Shown in pieces: positions 1 to 9,079 of a DNA stretch of 64,000 nucleotides (positions are counted from its first letter, which is position 1; each line of letters opens with the position of its first letter). The translations under genes were made by a program, and so were the position numbers. Source of the DNA: Azospira oryzae (GTDB lineage Bacteria > Pseudomonadota > Gammaproteobacteria > Burkholderiales > Rhodocyclaceae); the NCBI RefSeq assembly GCF_004217225.1, contig NZ_SHKM01000001.1, forward strand, positions 186,001 to 250,000, given 5' to 3'. The notes below the pieces were generated by a model. That model did no database searches. It worked only from the letters and a program-made list of their open reading frames with translations, and was not told the origin of the DNA.

Positions 1-445
1 CGATCTGGAAATCCTGCCTTTCACCGTACCCCACGATGCCCGGGAGCCCGTCCAGTATGTCTTTGGCGACGGCAACCGGCGCCTGGGCGTGCTCACCGAT
101 TGCGGCAGCCTGACCTCCCACGTGCTGGAGGTATTGCAGGCCTGCGACGGCCTGTTCCTCGAATGCAACCACGATCCGGATCTGCTGGCTGCATCCGTCT
201 ACCCGCCCTTCCTCAAGCGCCGTATCGGCGGCAGCCATGGCCATCTGGCCAACGACGTGGCGGCGGAATTTCTGACCCGTTTGGATACTTCCGCCCTGCA
301 GCATGTGGTGGCCGCCCATCTGAGCGAGAAGTGCAACCGGCCCGAACTGGCCGTGGCCGCCTTGAGCGGGGCCCTGGGCTGTGCAGCGGAGTGGATCGGG
401 GTGGCGGATCAGGAAAACGGGGTGGGGTGGCGCAGCTTCTGCTGA
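1..445 (+). CDS. MBL-fold metallo-hydrolase (C-terminal part)
   Basis: The 3' part of a gene that begins before the window; the open frame starts at base 2 and stops with TGA at 443-445. The visible 147 residues fit the C-terminal half of YycJ/PhnP-like metallo-beta-lactamase-fold hydrolases: an FTVPHDA segment, a GVLTDCG strand, and FLECNHD, where the His and Asp are typical late metal ligands of that fold, followed by HLS near the end. The substrate cannot be told from this part. A bidirectional terminator follows 46 bases after the stop. The family call is fairly secure; the exact subfamily is inference. Confidence 0.8.
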   Translation, partial: DLEILPFTVPHDAREPVQYVFGDGNRRLGVLTDCGSLTSHVLEVLQACDGLFLECNHDPDLLAASVYPPFLKRRIGGSHGHLANDVAAEFLTRLDTSALQHVVAAHLSEKCNRPELAVAALSGALGCAAEWIGVADQENGVGWRSFC

Positions 446-490
446 TGGGGCCTGGGGGAATTGATTCTCGCCCGGGGGAAAACAGGTAAT

Positions 491-520
491 AAAAAAGCCG
501 ACCCGGAGGTCGGCTTTTTT
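491..520. terminator. Bidirectional intrinsic terminator
   Basis: A perfect 13-bp inverted repeat (491-503 with 508-520) around the loop CGGA. The stem contains a GCCGACC/GGTCGGC core flanked by six A and six T, so it works as a U-tailed terminator on both strands. It lies between the convergent hydrolase (plus) and the small lipoprotein gene (minus). Confidence 0.93.
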
Positions 521-539
521 CTACTGCGCAACAGCGAGA

Positions 540-788
540 TTACTTCTTCTCGGCGGGAGCGGCAGCAGCTTCAGCGGGGGCAGCAGCGGCGGGAGCAGCA
601 GCGCCTTCAGCGGGCTTGGCAGCGTCAGCAGCGGGAGCAGCAGCTTCAGCGGGGGCAGCAGCGGGAGCGGCCGGAGCAGCGGGAGCTTCAGCAGCGGGAG
701 CCGGAGCGGCGACGACGGGTTCTTCTTTCTTGCCGCAAGCGGAAACGGCCAGGGCAACCAGAGCAGCAACGAGGAGAGAGTGCTTCAT
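540..788 (-). CDS. Small Ala/Pro-rich lipoprotein
   Basis: 82 residues. The N-terminus is a lipoprotein signal: MKHSLL, a hydrophobic run, then the lipobox LAVSAC-G with the acylated Cys near residue 18. The mature part is GKKEEP followed by a low-complexity tract of Ala, Pro and Glu ending in EKK. It is probably an envelope-anchored, extended spacer-like protein; no enzymatic domain is visible. An AGGGAA ribosome site lies about 7 bases before the ATG, an extended -10 promoter lies about 80 bases upstream, and a strong terminator follows. The overlapping opposite-frame translations come from the GCAGCGG repeats. Function is not recognised. Confidence 0.8.
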   Translation of the reverse strand: MKHSLLVAALVALAVSACGKKEEPVVAAPAPAAEAPAAPAAPAAAPAEAAAPAADAAKPAEGAAAPAAAAPAEAAAAPAEKK

Positions 789-865
789 TGTTTATTCCCT
801 ATCAATTAGTGTGTGATCCAAACAATCCTGAGGCTGATCAGCCAGGGGGGGCTAATCAGGGCGGC

Positions 866-874
866 ATTATAGCA
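866..874 (-). promoter_or_regulatory. Extended -10 promoter of the small lipoprotein
   Basis: Read on the minus strand this is TGCTATAAT, a perfect extended -10 element. No good -35 is seen at the usual distance, which is acceptable for extended -10 promoters. It would give a leader of about 70 bases. Confidence 0.6.
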
Positions 875-936
875 GTAAATTCAGCCGGGTATAGCCTGCA
901 AGGCCCTTTTCTATACGCCTGGCATGTAACAGATTG

Positions 937-1410
937 TCACAGACCCAGGGGGGTATGGGCGACTGTGCTGCACCCTTCGGCCAGGATGGACTCGAAACGC
1001 TTGGCGTAGGGGTGGCAGGCCCGCGCATCGGCCTCGATGCATTTGCCCCGGGGCTGTTCCCGGTGGAAGCGCAGCAGGGCGTGCTCGGCATCGATCAGGA
1101 CCATGGCGTCCTGCAGGTTGGCCAGGCTTTCCGGGGCTTGCAGCCAGGTGAAGGCGTGGCCGTGCTGGCGCGCCAGCTGTACCAGCCGGGGGCAGCCGGT
1201 CTGGCTGGGGCCGGGGTGCTGCAGCACCAGGGTCAGGCGGGTATTGGGGCGGCGCAGGAACTCCTGCAGCAGGGCGATCCGTTCCGGGCTTTCCAGCGGA
1301 AAACTGGACAGGTCGCCGTCGAAGATGCGGATGGACTGCTGCGCCAGGGGCAGCAGCTGGAGCAGGGCCGCATCCAGTTCGGTGCGGCTGGTGAGAAGGC
1401 GTTCAGGCAT
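937..1410 (-). CDS. Unrecognised 157-residue protein, PLD-like/DUF7931-type
   Basis: Start chosen at the ATG at 1410, giving MPERLL; a GGGAG ribosome site lies 6-8 bases upstream. Two in-frame upstream ATGs exist (1437 and beyond) with weaker context. The protein is soluble and has no signal peptide. It has alternating hydrophobic strands ([19 protein letters not shown]) and a late [12 protein letters not shown] segment, a layout that resembles the degenerate phospholipase-D-like domains found C-terminal to some acyltransferases. That resemblance is a weak inference. The gene is divergent from rlmD and shares a 120-base control region with it. Confidence 0.6.
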   Translation of the reverse strand: MPERLLTSRTELDAALLQLLPLAQQSIRIFDGDLSSFPLESPERIALLQEFLRRPNTRLTLVLQHPGPSQTGCPRLVQLARQHGHAFTWLQAPESLANLQDAMVLIDAEHALLRFHREQPRGKCIEADARACHPYAKRFESILAEGCSTVAHTPLGL

Positions 1411-1498
1411 GGCGGGCTCCCGTGGAGTGCCTACCATAGCAACCACCATGGGGCGGCGCAACCGCCGCCGCCGGCTGTCTTTGCCTTTGCCGGCGCGC

Positions 1499-1507
1499 TG
1501 GTAGAAT
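1499..1507 (+). promoter_or_regulatory. Probable rlmD promoter (extended -10)
   Basis: TGGTAGAAT matches an extended -10 (TGN-TAGAAT) 27 bases before the rlmD ATG. A TTGCCT at 1481-1486 could serve as a -35 with a short 15-base spacer. Position in the divergent gap supports it. Confidence 0.45.
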
Positions 1508-1533
1508 GGCGCCTTTTTTCGGGGGATGGGCCC

Positions 1534-2829
1534 ATGCCTGTCGGCAAGATCGAATCCTTGGACCACGACGCCCGGGGCGTGACGCGCCTGGAGGGCAAGA
1601 CCGTGTTCGTGGAAGGCGCCCTCCCCGGGGAAACGGTGGAGTACGCCCTGTTCCGGGAGAAACCCAATTACGCCGTGGGTGAGGTCAGCGCCGTGCTGCG
1701 CCCCTCCTGCGCCCGGGTTCCTCCCCGCTGTCCCCATTTCGGCACCTGCGGCGGCTGCAGCATGCAGCACCTGGAGCCCACCGCCCAGGTGGCGGCCAAG
1801 CAGCGCCTGCTGGAAAACAATCTGTGGCATCTGGCCCGGCTCAAGCCGGAGCAGGTCTACAACCCCATCTACGGCCCCACCTGGGGCTATCGCCACCGGG
1901 CCCGGCTGACCGTGCGCATGGTGGAATCCAAGGGGATGCTGGTGGGCTTCCACGAGAAGCGCAGCAGCTATGTGGCCGACCTGCATACCTGTCCCATCCT
2001 GCCGGCCCACGTTTCCGACCTGCTGGTGCCCCTGCGCCAGCTCTTCGTGGGCCTCTCGATCCGGGACCGGCTGCCCCAGGTGGAAATCGCCGTGGGCGAG
2101 AAGTGCACGGTCATGGTGCTGCGCATCCTGGAGCCCCTCAGCGGGGCCGACGAGAAGCTGCTGCGGGCCTTTGCCGACGAGCACGGCATTGTTTTCTTCC
2201 TGCAGCCCAAGGGACCGGCTTCGGCCTACCGCTTCCATCCCGTGGATGGTCCTGACCTCTCCTACCTGCTGCCGGAGTTCGGGCTGGAAATGCGTTTTTC
2301 CCCCACCGAATTCACCCAGGTCAATCCGGGCATCAACCAGATGCTCATCCGCCGCGCCATGCGCCTGCTGGACCCCCAGCCCGGGGAGCGCATCGCCGAC
2401 CTGTTCTGCGGCCTGGGCAACTTCACCCTGCCCATCGCCCGCAGCGGCGCCCGGGTGGTGGGGGTGGAAGGCCTCAAGGAACTGACCCGGCGGGCCGAGG
2501 AGAATGCGGCGGCCAACGGCCTGGCGGCCAACGTTTCCTTCGGCGTCGCCAATCTCTTTGAATGCACGCCCAAGTCCCTCGGGGCCCTGGGCCATTTCGA
2601 CAAGATGCTGATCGACCCGCCCCGGGAAGGGGCGGTGGAAGTGGTCAAGGCCCTGGGGGAGGATAGTCCCGGCCGCATCGTCTATGTCTCCTGCAACCCC
2701 TCCACCCTGGCCCGGGACGCGGCCATCCTGGTGCATCAGAAGGGCTACCGCTTCAGCGGTGCCGGCATCGTGAACATGTTCCCCCACACCTCCCACGTGG
2801 AATCCATCGCCCTGTTCGAGAAGGCATAG
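1534..2829 (+). CDS. rlmD: 23S rRNA (uracil-1939-C5)-methyltransferase RlmD
   Basis: Methylates U1939 of 23S rRNA using SAM. 431 residues, close to the 433 of the E. coli enzyme. The ATG at 1534 follows GGGGGA at 8 bases; longer open sequence upstream has no coding character. Domains: an N-terminal TRAM-type domain (about 1-55), iron-sulfur ligands C66, C72, C75 and C153 ([10 protein letters not shown] and HTCP), the SAM-binding [12 protein letters not shown] segment near 290, and the catalytic [13 protein letters not shown] with the nucleophilic Cys near 388. It is convergent with cysN across a hairpin. Family assignment is firm. Confidence 0.95.
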   Translation: MPVGKIESLDHDARGVTRLEGKTVFVEGALPGETVEYALFREKPNYAVGEVSAVLRPSCARVPPRCPHFGTCGGCSMQHLEPTAQVAAKQRLLENNLWHLARLKPEQVYNPIYGPTWGYRHRARLTVRMVESKGMLVGFHEKRSSYVADLHTCPILPAHVSDLLVPLRQLFVGLSIRDRLPQVEIAVGEKCTVMVLRILEPLSGADEKLLRAFADEHGIVFFLQPKGPASAYRFHPVDGPDLSYLLPEFGLEMRFSPTEFTQVNPGINQMLIRRAMRLLDPQPGERIADLFCGLGNFTLPIARSGARVVGVEGLKELTRRAEENAAANGLAANVSFGVANLFECTPKSLGALGHFDKMLIDPPREGAVEVVKALGEDSPGRIVYVSCNPSTLARDAAILVHQKGYRFSGAGIVNMFPHTSHVESIALFEKA

Positions 2830-2860
2830 CCGCCAAAAATCAGGTGCCCCGGAAAGCAGA

Positions 2861-2905
2861 AGGGACGCCATTCTCCAGCTTGATGCTCTGGAGAATGGCG
2901 TCCCT
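2861..2905. terminator. Convergent-gene hairpin, copy 1 of a repeated element
   Basis: A perfect 18-bp inverted repeat (2861-2878 with 2888-2905), 9-base loop, between convergent rlmD and cysN. The arm contains GACGCCATTCTCC. The same 13-base arm forms a second hairpin at 13850-13894 between another convergent pair. The flanks are T-rich on the plus side (CTCTTGTCTTTC) but lack a clean U-tract. Confidence 0.75.
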
Positions 2906-2953
2906 CTTGTCTTTCAGGGTGCCTACTACTTCAGACCCATGGACGCCTCAATC

Positions 2954-2980
2954 TCGGTGTCCGCTGTGTCCTCTGTGGCT
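2954..2980 (-). repeat. CACAGAGG repeat, single arm (copy A)
   Basis: On the minus strand this reads AGCCACAGAGGACACAGCGG and continues with a GACACCGA end. It is one arm of the repeat seen as full inverted pairs at 56732-56869 and 60713-60843. It starts 18 bases after the cysN stop codon. No matching opposite arm was found on the rlmD side. Confidence 0.7.
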
Positions 2981-2997
2981 AAAAGCCCTTAACCCAC

Positions 2998-4272
2998 TCA
3001 GCCGATCATCCCCGCGCCGATGGTGTTGTTGGTGCTTTCATCGATGACGATGAAGGCGCCGGTGGCCCGGTTCTGGCTGTAGGGGTCGATGAACAGGGGC
3101 TGGGCCAGCTTGAAGCTGACGCGGGCGATGTCGTTCATCTGCAGCTTGTCCGTGGCCTGCTGTTCCAGGGTGTTCACGTCCACCCGGTAATCGATGCTGG
3201 CCACCTTGGCCTTCACTTCCCGGGTGGTGTGGCGGATCAGGTAGGTGCGGGCCCGGTCCAGGGGCGTTTCCGCCAGCCAGCAGACGGTGGTGTCGATCTG
3301 CTTCACCACCTGGGGCTGGGCGGCACTGCGCACGATCATGTCACCCCGGGAGATGTCGATCTCGTCTTCCAGCAGCAGGGTCACCGATTGCTCGGAAACG
3401 GCCGCGGGAATGCTCTGGCCGCCGATCTGGATGTCCTTGACCCTGGTTTCCCGGCCGGAAGGCAGCACGGTGACGGCTTCGCCGACAGCCAGCTCGCCGG
3501 ATTCGACCCGGCCCATGAAGCCCCGGTAGTCGTGCAGTTCCGGGTTGGCGGAATCCTGGGGGCGGCAGACGAACTGCACCGGGAAGCGGAAGGCTTCGGC
3601 CTGCTCGCTGTGGGCGCCGGGAGCGGCTTCGAGGATTTCCAGCAGGGTCGGGCCCTTGTACCAGGAAAGGGCTTCGCCCCGGTCCACCACCATGTCGCCG
3701 TTGAGGGCGGAGAGGGGGATGAAGCGCACGTCTTCGATGCCCAGCTGGGCGGCGAAGGCCAGGTAGTCGGCCTTGATCTTCTCGAACACGGCCTGGTCGT
3801 AATTGACCAGATCCATCTTGTTCACCGCCACCAAGAGGTGGGGGATGTTCACCAGGTGGGCCAGGTAGGAATGGCGCCGGGTCTGGGTCAGCACGCCCTT
3901 GCGGGCATCCACCAGGATGATGGCCAGGTTGGCGGTGGAGGCGGCGGTCACCATGTTGCGGGTGTACTGCTCGTGGCCCGGGGCGTCGGCGATGATGTAC
4001 TTGCGGGTGCCGGTGCTGAAGTAGCGGTAGGCCACGTCGATGGTGATGCCCTGTTCCCGCTCGGCCTGCAGGCCGTCGGTGAGCAGGGAGAGGTCCACCG
4101 CTTCCATGCCGCGCTTCTGGGAGGTGCGCTCGATGGCGGAGAGGGTGTCGGCCAGGATGGTCTTGGTGTCGAACAGCAGGCGCCCGATCAGGGTGCTCTT
4201 GCCGTCGTCCACGCTGCCGCAGGTGAGGAAGCGCAGCAGGCCGTGATCTTCAATTTTTTCGGGGGCGGACAT
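2998..4272 (-). CDS. cysN: Sulfate adenylyltransferase subunit 1 (GTPase) CysN
   Basis: The GTPase subunit that, with CysD, makes adenosine 5'-phosphosulfate from sulfate and ATP. 424 residues with G1 GSVDDGKST (19-27), DAPGH (96-100) and NKMD (151-154), followed by EF-Tu-like beta-barrel domains. The length excludes a fused APS kinase (CysC) domain, which fits a pathway that reduces APS directly. The start overlaps the cysD stop by one base (TGATG), so translation is probably coupled. Last gene of the cys operon, followed by a CACAGAGG repeat and the convergent hairpin. Confidence 0.95.
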   Translation of the reverse strand: MSAPEKIEDHGLLRFLTCGSVDDGKSTLIGRLLFDTKTILADTLSAIERTSQKRGMEAVDLSLLTDGLQAEREQGITIDVAYRYFSTGTRKYIIADAPGHEQYTRNMVTAASTANLAIILVDARKGVLTQTRRHSYLAHLVNIPHLLVAVNKMDLVNYDQAVFEKIKADYLAFAAQLGIEDVRFIPLSALNGDMVVDRGEALSWYKGPTLLEILEAAPGAHSEQAEAFRFPVQFVCRPQDSANPELHDYRGFMGRVESGELAVGEAVTVLPSGRETRVKDIQIGGQSIPAAVSEQSVTLLLEDEIDISRGDMIVRSAAQPQVVKQIDTTVCWLAETPLDRARTYLIRHTTREVKAKVASIDYRVDVNTLEQQATDKLQMNDIARVSFKLAQPLFIDPYSQNRATGAFIVIDESTNNTIGAGMIG

Positions 4273-5207
4273 CAGAAATACCCTTCCTTCTTACGCTGTT
4301 CCATGGAGGCCTCGCTGGTCTGGTCGTCCAGACGGGTGGCGCCCCGTTCGGTGATGGTGGTGGTGGCGGTTTCGAGAACGATCTTTTCCACCGTGTCGGC
4401 GTCGGATTCCACCGGGGCGGTGCAGGAGATGTCGCCCACGGTGCGGAAGCGCACCTGCAGGTCGATGATTTCCTCGCCGGCCTTGGGCAGGTTGGTCAGC
4501 TCGCCGGAAACCAGGGGCACATTGACCGGGACGATGGCGCCCTGGCGCATCACCACCGGGCGGGTGTGGGCGAAGTAGATGGAGGGCAGCTCCAGGCCTT
4601 CCCGCTCGATGTACTGCCAGACGTCCATTTCCGTCCAGTTGGAGATGGGGAAGGCGCGGATGTTCTCGCCCTTGTGGGCCCGGGCGTTGTAGAGGTTCCA
4701 CAGCTCGGGGCGCTGGTTCTTCGGGTCCCATTGGCCGAACTCGTCGCGGAAGCTCATGATGCGCTCCTTGGCCCGGGCCTTTTCCTCGTCCCGGCGGGCG
4801 CCGCCGATGCAGCAGTCGAAACCGAATTCCTCGATGGCTTCGAGCAGGGTCACGGACTGGTGCTTGTTGCGGGATTCGCCCTCATGCTTGAGCACCACGG
4901 TGCCGCGCTTCATGGAATCTTCCACGGAGCGCACGATGAGGCGCTCGCCCAGCTCGGCGGCCCGCTTGTCGCGGAATTCCACCACTTCCTGGTAGTTGTG
5001 GCCGGTGTCGATGTGCATCAGGGGGAAGGGGAAACGGCCGGGGCGGAAGGCCTTTTCGGCGATGCGCAGCATGCAGATGGAGTCCTTGCCGCCGGAGAAG
5101 AGCAGCACCGGATTGGCGCACTGGCCGGCCACTTCACGCATGATGTGAATGGCCTCCGCCTCGAGCCAGTCGAGGTGGGAGAGGGTTTGCTTGGTCAGAG
5201 TGGTCAT
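4272..5207 (-). CDS. cysD: Sulfate adenylyltransferase subunit 2 CysD
   Basis: The catalytic ATP sulfurylase subunit, an adenine-nucleotide alpha hydrolase of the PP-loop type. 311 residues, with SGGKDS at 38-43 and the conserved HIDTGHNYQEV and CCIGGARRDEEKAR segments. It forms a complex with CysN, whose gene overlaps by one base. cysH ends 55 bases upstream, consistent with one transcript. Length and motifs are standard for the family. Confidence 0.96.
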   Translation of the reverse strand: MTTLTKQTLSHLDWLEAEAIHIMREVAGQCANPVLLFSGGKDSICMLRIAEKAFRPGRFPFPLMHIDTGHNYQEVVEFRDKRAAELGERLIVRSVEDSMKRGTVVLKHEGESRNKHQSVTLLEAIEEFGFDCCIGGARRDEEKARAKERIMSFRDEFGQWDPKNQRPELWNLYNARAHKGENIRAFPISNWTEMDVWQYIEREGLELPSIYFAHTRPVVMRQGAIVPVNVPLVSGELTNLPKAGEEIIDLQVRFRTVGDISCTAPVESDADTVEKIVLETATTTITERGATRLDDQTSEASMEQRKKEGYF

Positions 5208-5262
5208 TTTTCAGTACCGGGTCGCAACGTTTTCTAAGATCGGCAGGGTGGGGCGGTCGGGC

Positions 5263-5985
5263 TTACTTCTTGTGCAGCCCGCATTCCTTCGTTTCCGGAT
5301 TCTCCCACCACCAGCGGCCGGAGCGGATGTCCTCGCCGGGGGTGACGGAGCGGGTACAGGGGGCGCAGCCGATGCTGGGGTAGAACTGGTCGTGCAGCTT
5401 GTTGTAGGGCACGCCATTATCCAGCAGATAGGCCCACACTTCCTTCTCGCTCCAGTCGGCCAGGGGGTTGAACTTCTCCAGGCCGTTGGCTTCGTCGAAC
5501 AGGCGCACCGCCAGGCCGTCCCGGGTGGCGGCCTGCTGGGCGCGCATGCCGGTGATCCAGGCCTGCTTGCCGGCCAGGGCCCGCTGCAGGGGCTCCACCT
5601 TGCGCACGTAGCAACAGCCCTTGCGCAGCTCGATGGATTCGTAAAAGGCGTTGATGCCGTTGGCCCGCACGTATTCCTCGGTGAGATCGTGGCGGGGGTA
5701 GAAAACCTTCAGCTTCAAGCCGTAGTGCTTTTGCACGGCGGCCATCAGGTCGTAGGTTTCCAGGGGCAGGCGGCCCGTATCCAGGGAGAAGATTTCGATG
5801 GGCAGGCCCGCCTTGACGATGAGGTCGGTCAGCACCATGTCCTCGGCCCCCAGGCTGTTGGCGAAGGTGGCCGGGGAGAAGTCCCGGGCGATCTGGGCCA
5901 GCAGGGTCTTGGCGGCTTCCGCCTTGGCTGCGGTGGCGGCCCGCAGCTCGTCGGAGACGCGGAACTGGGCGGGAATGACGCTCAT
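5263..5985 (-). CDS. cysH: Adenosine 5'-phosphosulfate reductase (assimilatory) CysH
   Basis: Reduces APS to sulfite and AMP with thioredoxin as donor. 240 residues. The iron-sulfur cysteines that mark the APS-using bacterial type are present: the CC pair at 124-125 (RKGCCYVRK) and CAPC at 207-210. The catalytic Cys is 235 in the C-terminal ECGLH motif. The enzyme therefore should not need PAPS, in agreement with a CysN lacking a kinase domain. The first codons overlap the end of the DUF934 gene by four bases (ATGA). Confidence 0.95.
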   Translation of the reverse strand: MSVIPAQFRVSDELRAATAAKAEAAKTLLAQIARDFSPATFANSLGAEDMVLTDLIVKAGLPIEIFSLDTGRLPLETYDLMAAVQKHYGLKLKVFYPRHDLTEEYVRANGINAFYESIELRKGCCYVRKVEPLQRALAGKQAWITGMRAQQAATRDGLAVRLFDEANGLEKFNPLADWSEKEVWAYLLDNGVPYNKLHDQFYPSIGCAPCTRSVTPGEDIRSGRWWWENPETKECGLHKK

Positions 5986-6500
5986 GCGGCCCTCCGGCGG
6001 AAGAGGGGCTGGGGCTGGTCCACCGCGGCCTGGTAGGGGGTCTTGAAGGTGTCGAAGAGGGTCAGGGCCTTGTCAGCGTCCTTGTCGGCGCGCAGGGCGA
6101 AGGCGTCGATGCCGCAGCGGGCCATGAGGAACAGCTGGTCCGGCAGCACGTCGCCGATGGCGCGGATCTCGCCCTGGTAGCCGTAGCGCTCCCGCAGCAG
6201 GCGGGCGGCGGAGTAGCCGCGGCCGTCGGTGAATTTGGGGAAATCCACGGCGATCACGGACAGCTGGGCCAGGTCGTCGGCCAGGCTTTCGGGACCTTCG
6301 CCGGCGGCCAGCCACACGCCCACCGGGGCGGCAGGGCTGGAAGCGGCCAGCAGCGCGGATTTCCGGGCATGCCAGACGGAGAGGGGCACCAGTACCGGGC
6401 CCTGGGGCAGGTCAATGGTGTCGGCCGTCTCGCCTTCGGCCAGGCGCAGCACGCTCCAGCTGTCTTCGACGACGGCGCGGTTCTTGATGATGCGGGTCAT
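5982..6500 (-). CDS. DUF934 protein of the sulfate-reduction operon
   Basis: 172 residues, not an enzyme with a proven reaction. The conserved core (FPKFTDGRGYSAARLLRERY, about 80-110, then GEIRAIGDVLPDQLFLMARCGIDAF) identifies the DUF934 family, typically found between cysI and cysH in proteobacteria. It is translationally coupled to cysH (ATGA overlap) and 28 bases after cysI. A helper role in sulfite or APS reduction is inferred from context only. Confidence 0.9.
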   Translation of the reverse strand: MTRIIKNRAVVEDSWSVLRLAEGETADTIDLPQGPVLVPLSVWHARKSALLAASSPAAPVGVWLAAGEGPESLADDLAQLSVIAVDFPKFTDGRGYSAARLLRERYGYQGEIRAIGDVLPDQLFLMARCGIDAFALRADKDADKALTLFDTFKTPYQAAVDQPQPLFRRRAA

Positions 6501-6528
6501 GGTCGTTCCTTTATTCCGTGTCGATGGG

Positions 6529-8205
6529 TCAGGCGGCTTTCTTGCCCTTGAGGCGGTCGCCGTACACCTTGTCCTTGAAGGGCTCCACGCCCAGGCGGTC
6601 CAGGGTGTCGATGAACAGCTCGTCCTCGTGGCGGTTGTCCAGGTAGACCCCGATCAGCTTTTCCACCACGCCGGCCACTTCGTCGGCGGGGAAGGAGGGG
6701 CCGATGACCTTGCCCAGGTGGGCGTTGTTGCCCTGACGGCCGCCCAGGGTGATCTGGTACCACTCCTCGTTGCCCTTATCCACGCCCAGCACGCCGATGT
6801 GGCCCACGTGGTGGTGGCCGCAGGAGTTCATGCAGCCGGAGATGTTGAGCTCGATGTCGCCGATGTCGTAGAGGTAGTCCAGGTCTTCGAACTTGGCCTG
6901 GATGGCGTTGGCGATGGGGATGGACTTGGCGTTGGCCAGGTCGCAGAAATCGCCGCCGGGGCAGCAGATCATGTCCGTGATGAGGCCGATGTTGGGCGTG
7001 GCCAGGGCGGCGGCCTTGGCGTCCTGCCACAGGGCCTGCAGCTCGTCCTGGCGCACGTCGGCCAGCACCAGGTTCTGCTCGTGGGTGACACGCACCTCGC
7101 CGAAGCTGTAGCGGTCGGCCAGGTCGGCCACCCGGTCCATCTGCACATCGCTGACGTCGCCCGGGGCGGTGCCCGGCTTCTTCAGTGAAAGGGTAACGGC
7201 GGCATAGCCGGGAACCCGGTGGGGGCGCACATTGCGCTCCACCCAGCGGGCGAAGGCGGGCAGTTCGGCCTGGGCCTGGACGAAGCCTTCGTCGATGGCC
7301 GGCAGCTGCGCGTAGGCGGGGGGATTGAAAAAGGCCGCCACCCGGTCATATTCGGCCTGGGTGATGGTGGCCGGGCCGCCCTTGAGGTGGGCCCATTCGG
7401 CTTCCACCTGCTCGGCAAATTTTTCCACGCCCAGGGCCTGCACCAGGATCTTGATGCGGGCCTTGTAGGCGTTGTCGCGGCGGCCGTAGCGGTTGTAGAC
7501 CCGCAGGATGGCTTCGTTGTAGGTGAGGATGTCCTGCCAGGGCAGGAACTCGCGCACCACCTGGCCGCGGATGGGGGTGCGCCCCAGGCCGCCGCCGACG
7601 ATGACGCGGAAGCCCACTTCGCCCGCCTCGTTCTTGCGGATGTGCAGGCCGATGTCGTGGAACCAGGTCAGGGCCCGGTCTTCCAGGGCACCATTCACGG
7701 CGATCTTGAACTTGCGCGGCAGGAAGGCAAATTCCGGGTGGAAGGTGCTCCACTGGCGCAGCAGCTCGCACAGGGGCCGGGGGTCCAGGATTTCATCGGC
7801 GGCGACGCCGGCGAACTGGTCCGTGGTGACGTTGCGGATGCAGTTGCCGGAAGTCTGGATGGCGTGCATTTCCACTTCCGCCAGTTCCGCCAGGGCGTCG
7901 GGCACCCGCTCCAGGGGAATCCAGTTGAACTGCAGGTTGTGGCGGGTGGTGAAGTGGCCGTAGCCCTTGTCGTAGTCCCGGGCGATTTTTGCCAGGCGGC
8001 GCAGCTGGGCGCTCGACAGCATGCCGTAGGGCACGGCGACGCGGAACATGGGCGCATGGCGCTGGATGTAGAGGCCGTTCTGCAGGCGCAGGGGGCGGAA
8101 CTCCTCGTCCGAGAGTTCACCGGCCTTCCAGCGGCGCACCTGGTCCCGGAATTGGGCTACCCGTTCCTGGACGAGGGCGTGGTCATAATTGTCGTAACGG
8201 TACAT
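6529..8205 (-). CDS. cysI: Sulfite reductase, siroheme/[4Fe-4S] hemoprotein CysI
   Basis: Six-electron reduction of sulfite to sulfide. 558 residues with the two repeated nitrite/sulfite reductase ferredoxin-like halves. Cofactor ligands are visible as C415-x5-C421 (CCPGGDFC) and C458-x3-C462 (CMNSC), which hold the coupled siroheme and 4Fe-4S cluster. There is no CysJ flavoprotein gene nearby, so electrons probably come from ferredoxin or a distant partner. It lies 24 bases after the transporter gene and heads the reductase genes. Homologous nitrite reductases share the fold; the cys context decides. Confidence 0.93.
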   Translation of the reverse strand: MYRYDNYDHALVQERVAQFRDQVRRWKAGELSDEEFRPLRLQNGLYIQRHAPMFRVAVPYGMLSSAQLRRLAKIARDYDKGYGHFTTRHNLQFNWIPLERVPDALAELAEVEMHAIQTSGNCIRNVTTDQFAGVAADEILDPRPLCELLRQWSTFHPEFAFLPRKFKIAVNGALEDRALTWFHDIGLHIRKNEAGEVGFRVIVGGGLGRTPIRGQVVREFLPWQDILTYNEAILRVYNRYGRRDNAYKARIKILVQALGVEKFAEQVEAEWAHLKGGPATITQAEYDRVAAFFNPPAYAQLPAIDEGFVQAQAELPAFARWVERNVRPHRVPGYAAVTLSLKKPGTAPGDVSDVQMDRVADLADRYSFGEVRVTHEQNLVLADVRQDELQALWQDAKAAALATPNIGLITDMICCPGGDFCDLANAKSIPIANAIQAKFEDLDYLYDIGDIELNISGCMNSCGHHHVGHIGVLGVDKGNEEWYQITLGGRQGNNAHLGKVIGPSFPADEVAGVVEKLIGVYLDNRHEDELFIDTLDRLGVEPFKDKVYGDRLKGKKAA

Positions 8206-8229
8206 CGTAGGGCCTCGGGCGAAAGAGTC

Positions 8230-9003
8230 TTAGTGGGCAATGAGTTTGGCGCCGATCAGCACCAGCATGGTGGCCAGGATGGGGCGCAGGATTTTATCCG
8301 GTACTTTGGCCGAAATGTGGCTGCCGACCCAGATGCCGGGCAGGGAGCCGATCAGCAGGGCCATCAGCAGCTGCCAGTCCACGCTGCCCATGAGCCAGTG
8401 GCCGGTGCCTGCCACCAGGGTCAGGGGCACGGCGTGGGCCACGTCGCTGCCGACGATACGCACGGCGGGCAGCTTGGGGTAGAGGAAGAACAGGGCGGCC
8501 ACGCCCAGGGCGCCGGCGCCGACGGAGGAAATGGACACCAGCACCCCCAGGGTGGCGCCCACCGCGATGGTGATAGGCGTCTGATGCCGTTGCACGAAGG
8601 AAGTTTCGTGGTTCAGGGCGTAGGACTGCAGCTTCTTGCGGAAAATGATGGCACAGGCGGTGAGCAGCAGGGCGATGCCCAGGCAGAGGGAGATCAGGCC
8701 GGTGGTTTCCGGCCCCTGCTTGGGCAGGTGGGCCAGGATGTAGAGGGTGACGGCGGTGGCGGGCATGCTGCCGGCAGCCAGCAGGCCGACGATGCGCCAT
8801 TCCACATGACCCTTGCGCGAATGCACCACGGTGCCGCCGGCCTTGGTGACGGCGGCGTAGAGCAGGTCGGTGCCGACGGCGGTGGCCGGGTGGATGCCGA
8901 ACAGGAGCACCAGCAGGGGGGTCATGAGGGAACCGCCGCCGACGCCCGTCAAACCGACGATGGCGCCGACTACGAATCCAGAGAGGGTATACAGCCAGTC
9001 CAT
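8230..9003 (-). CDS. TauE/SafE-family membrane transporter
   Basis: 257 residues from the ATG at 9003, giving MDWLYTL; AAGG sits 6 bases upstream. An ATG at 9057 would add an unlikely polar N-terminus. The two hydrophobic halves carry the family's glycine-rich first helix (GAIVGLTGVGGGSLMTPLL) and its repeat (LVSISSVGAGALGVAAL), giving about seven membrane segments. Members export sulfite or move sulfur-containing organic anions. As first gene of the cys operon and divergent from cysB, it plausibly handles sulfate or sulfite; direction of transport is not shown by sequence. Confidence 0.9.
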   Translation of the reverse strand: MDWLYTLSGFVVGAIVGLTGVGGGSLMTPLLVLLFGIHPATAVGTDLLYAAVTKAGGTVVHSRKGHVEWRIVGLLAAGSMPATAVTLYILAHLPKQGPETTGLISLCLGIALLLTACAIIFRKKLQSYALNHETSFVQRHQTPITIAVGATLGVLVSISSVGAGALGVAALFFLYPKLPAVRIVGSDVAHAVPLTLVAGTGHWLMGSVDWQLLMALLIGSLPGIWVGSHISAKVPDKILRPILATMLVLIGAKLIAH

Positions 9004-9079
9004 GGTGCGCCTTGTCGTGAAGTGGGGCGCATCGTAACAGCCGTTTATTGGCCTCAAAAGAATATCGTGCTACATTGAT

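Noticed and set aside
1411-2871. N-terminal extension of the minus-strand gene at 937-1410 over rlmD
   Set aside because: It is antisense to rlmD; only the 3' part beyond rlmD has coding features and its own ribosome site.
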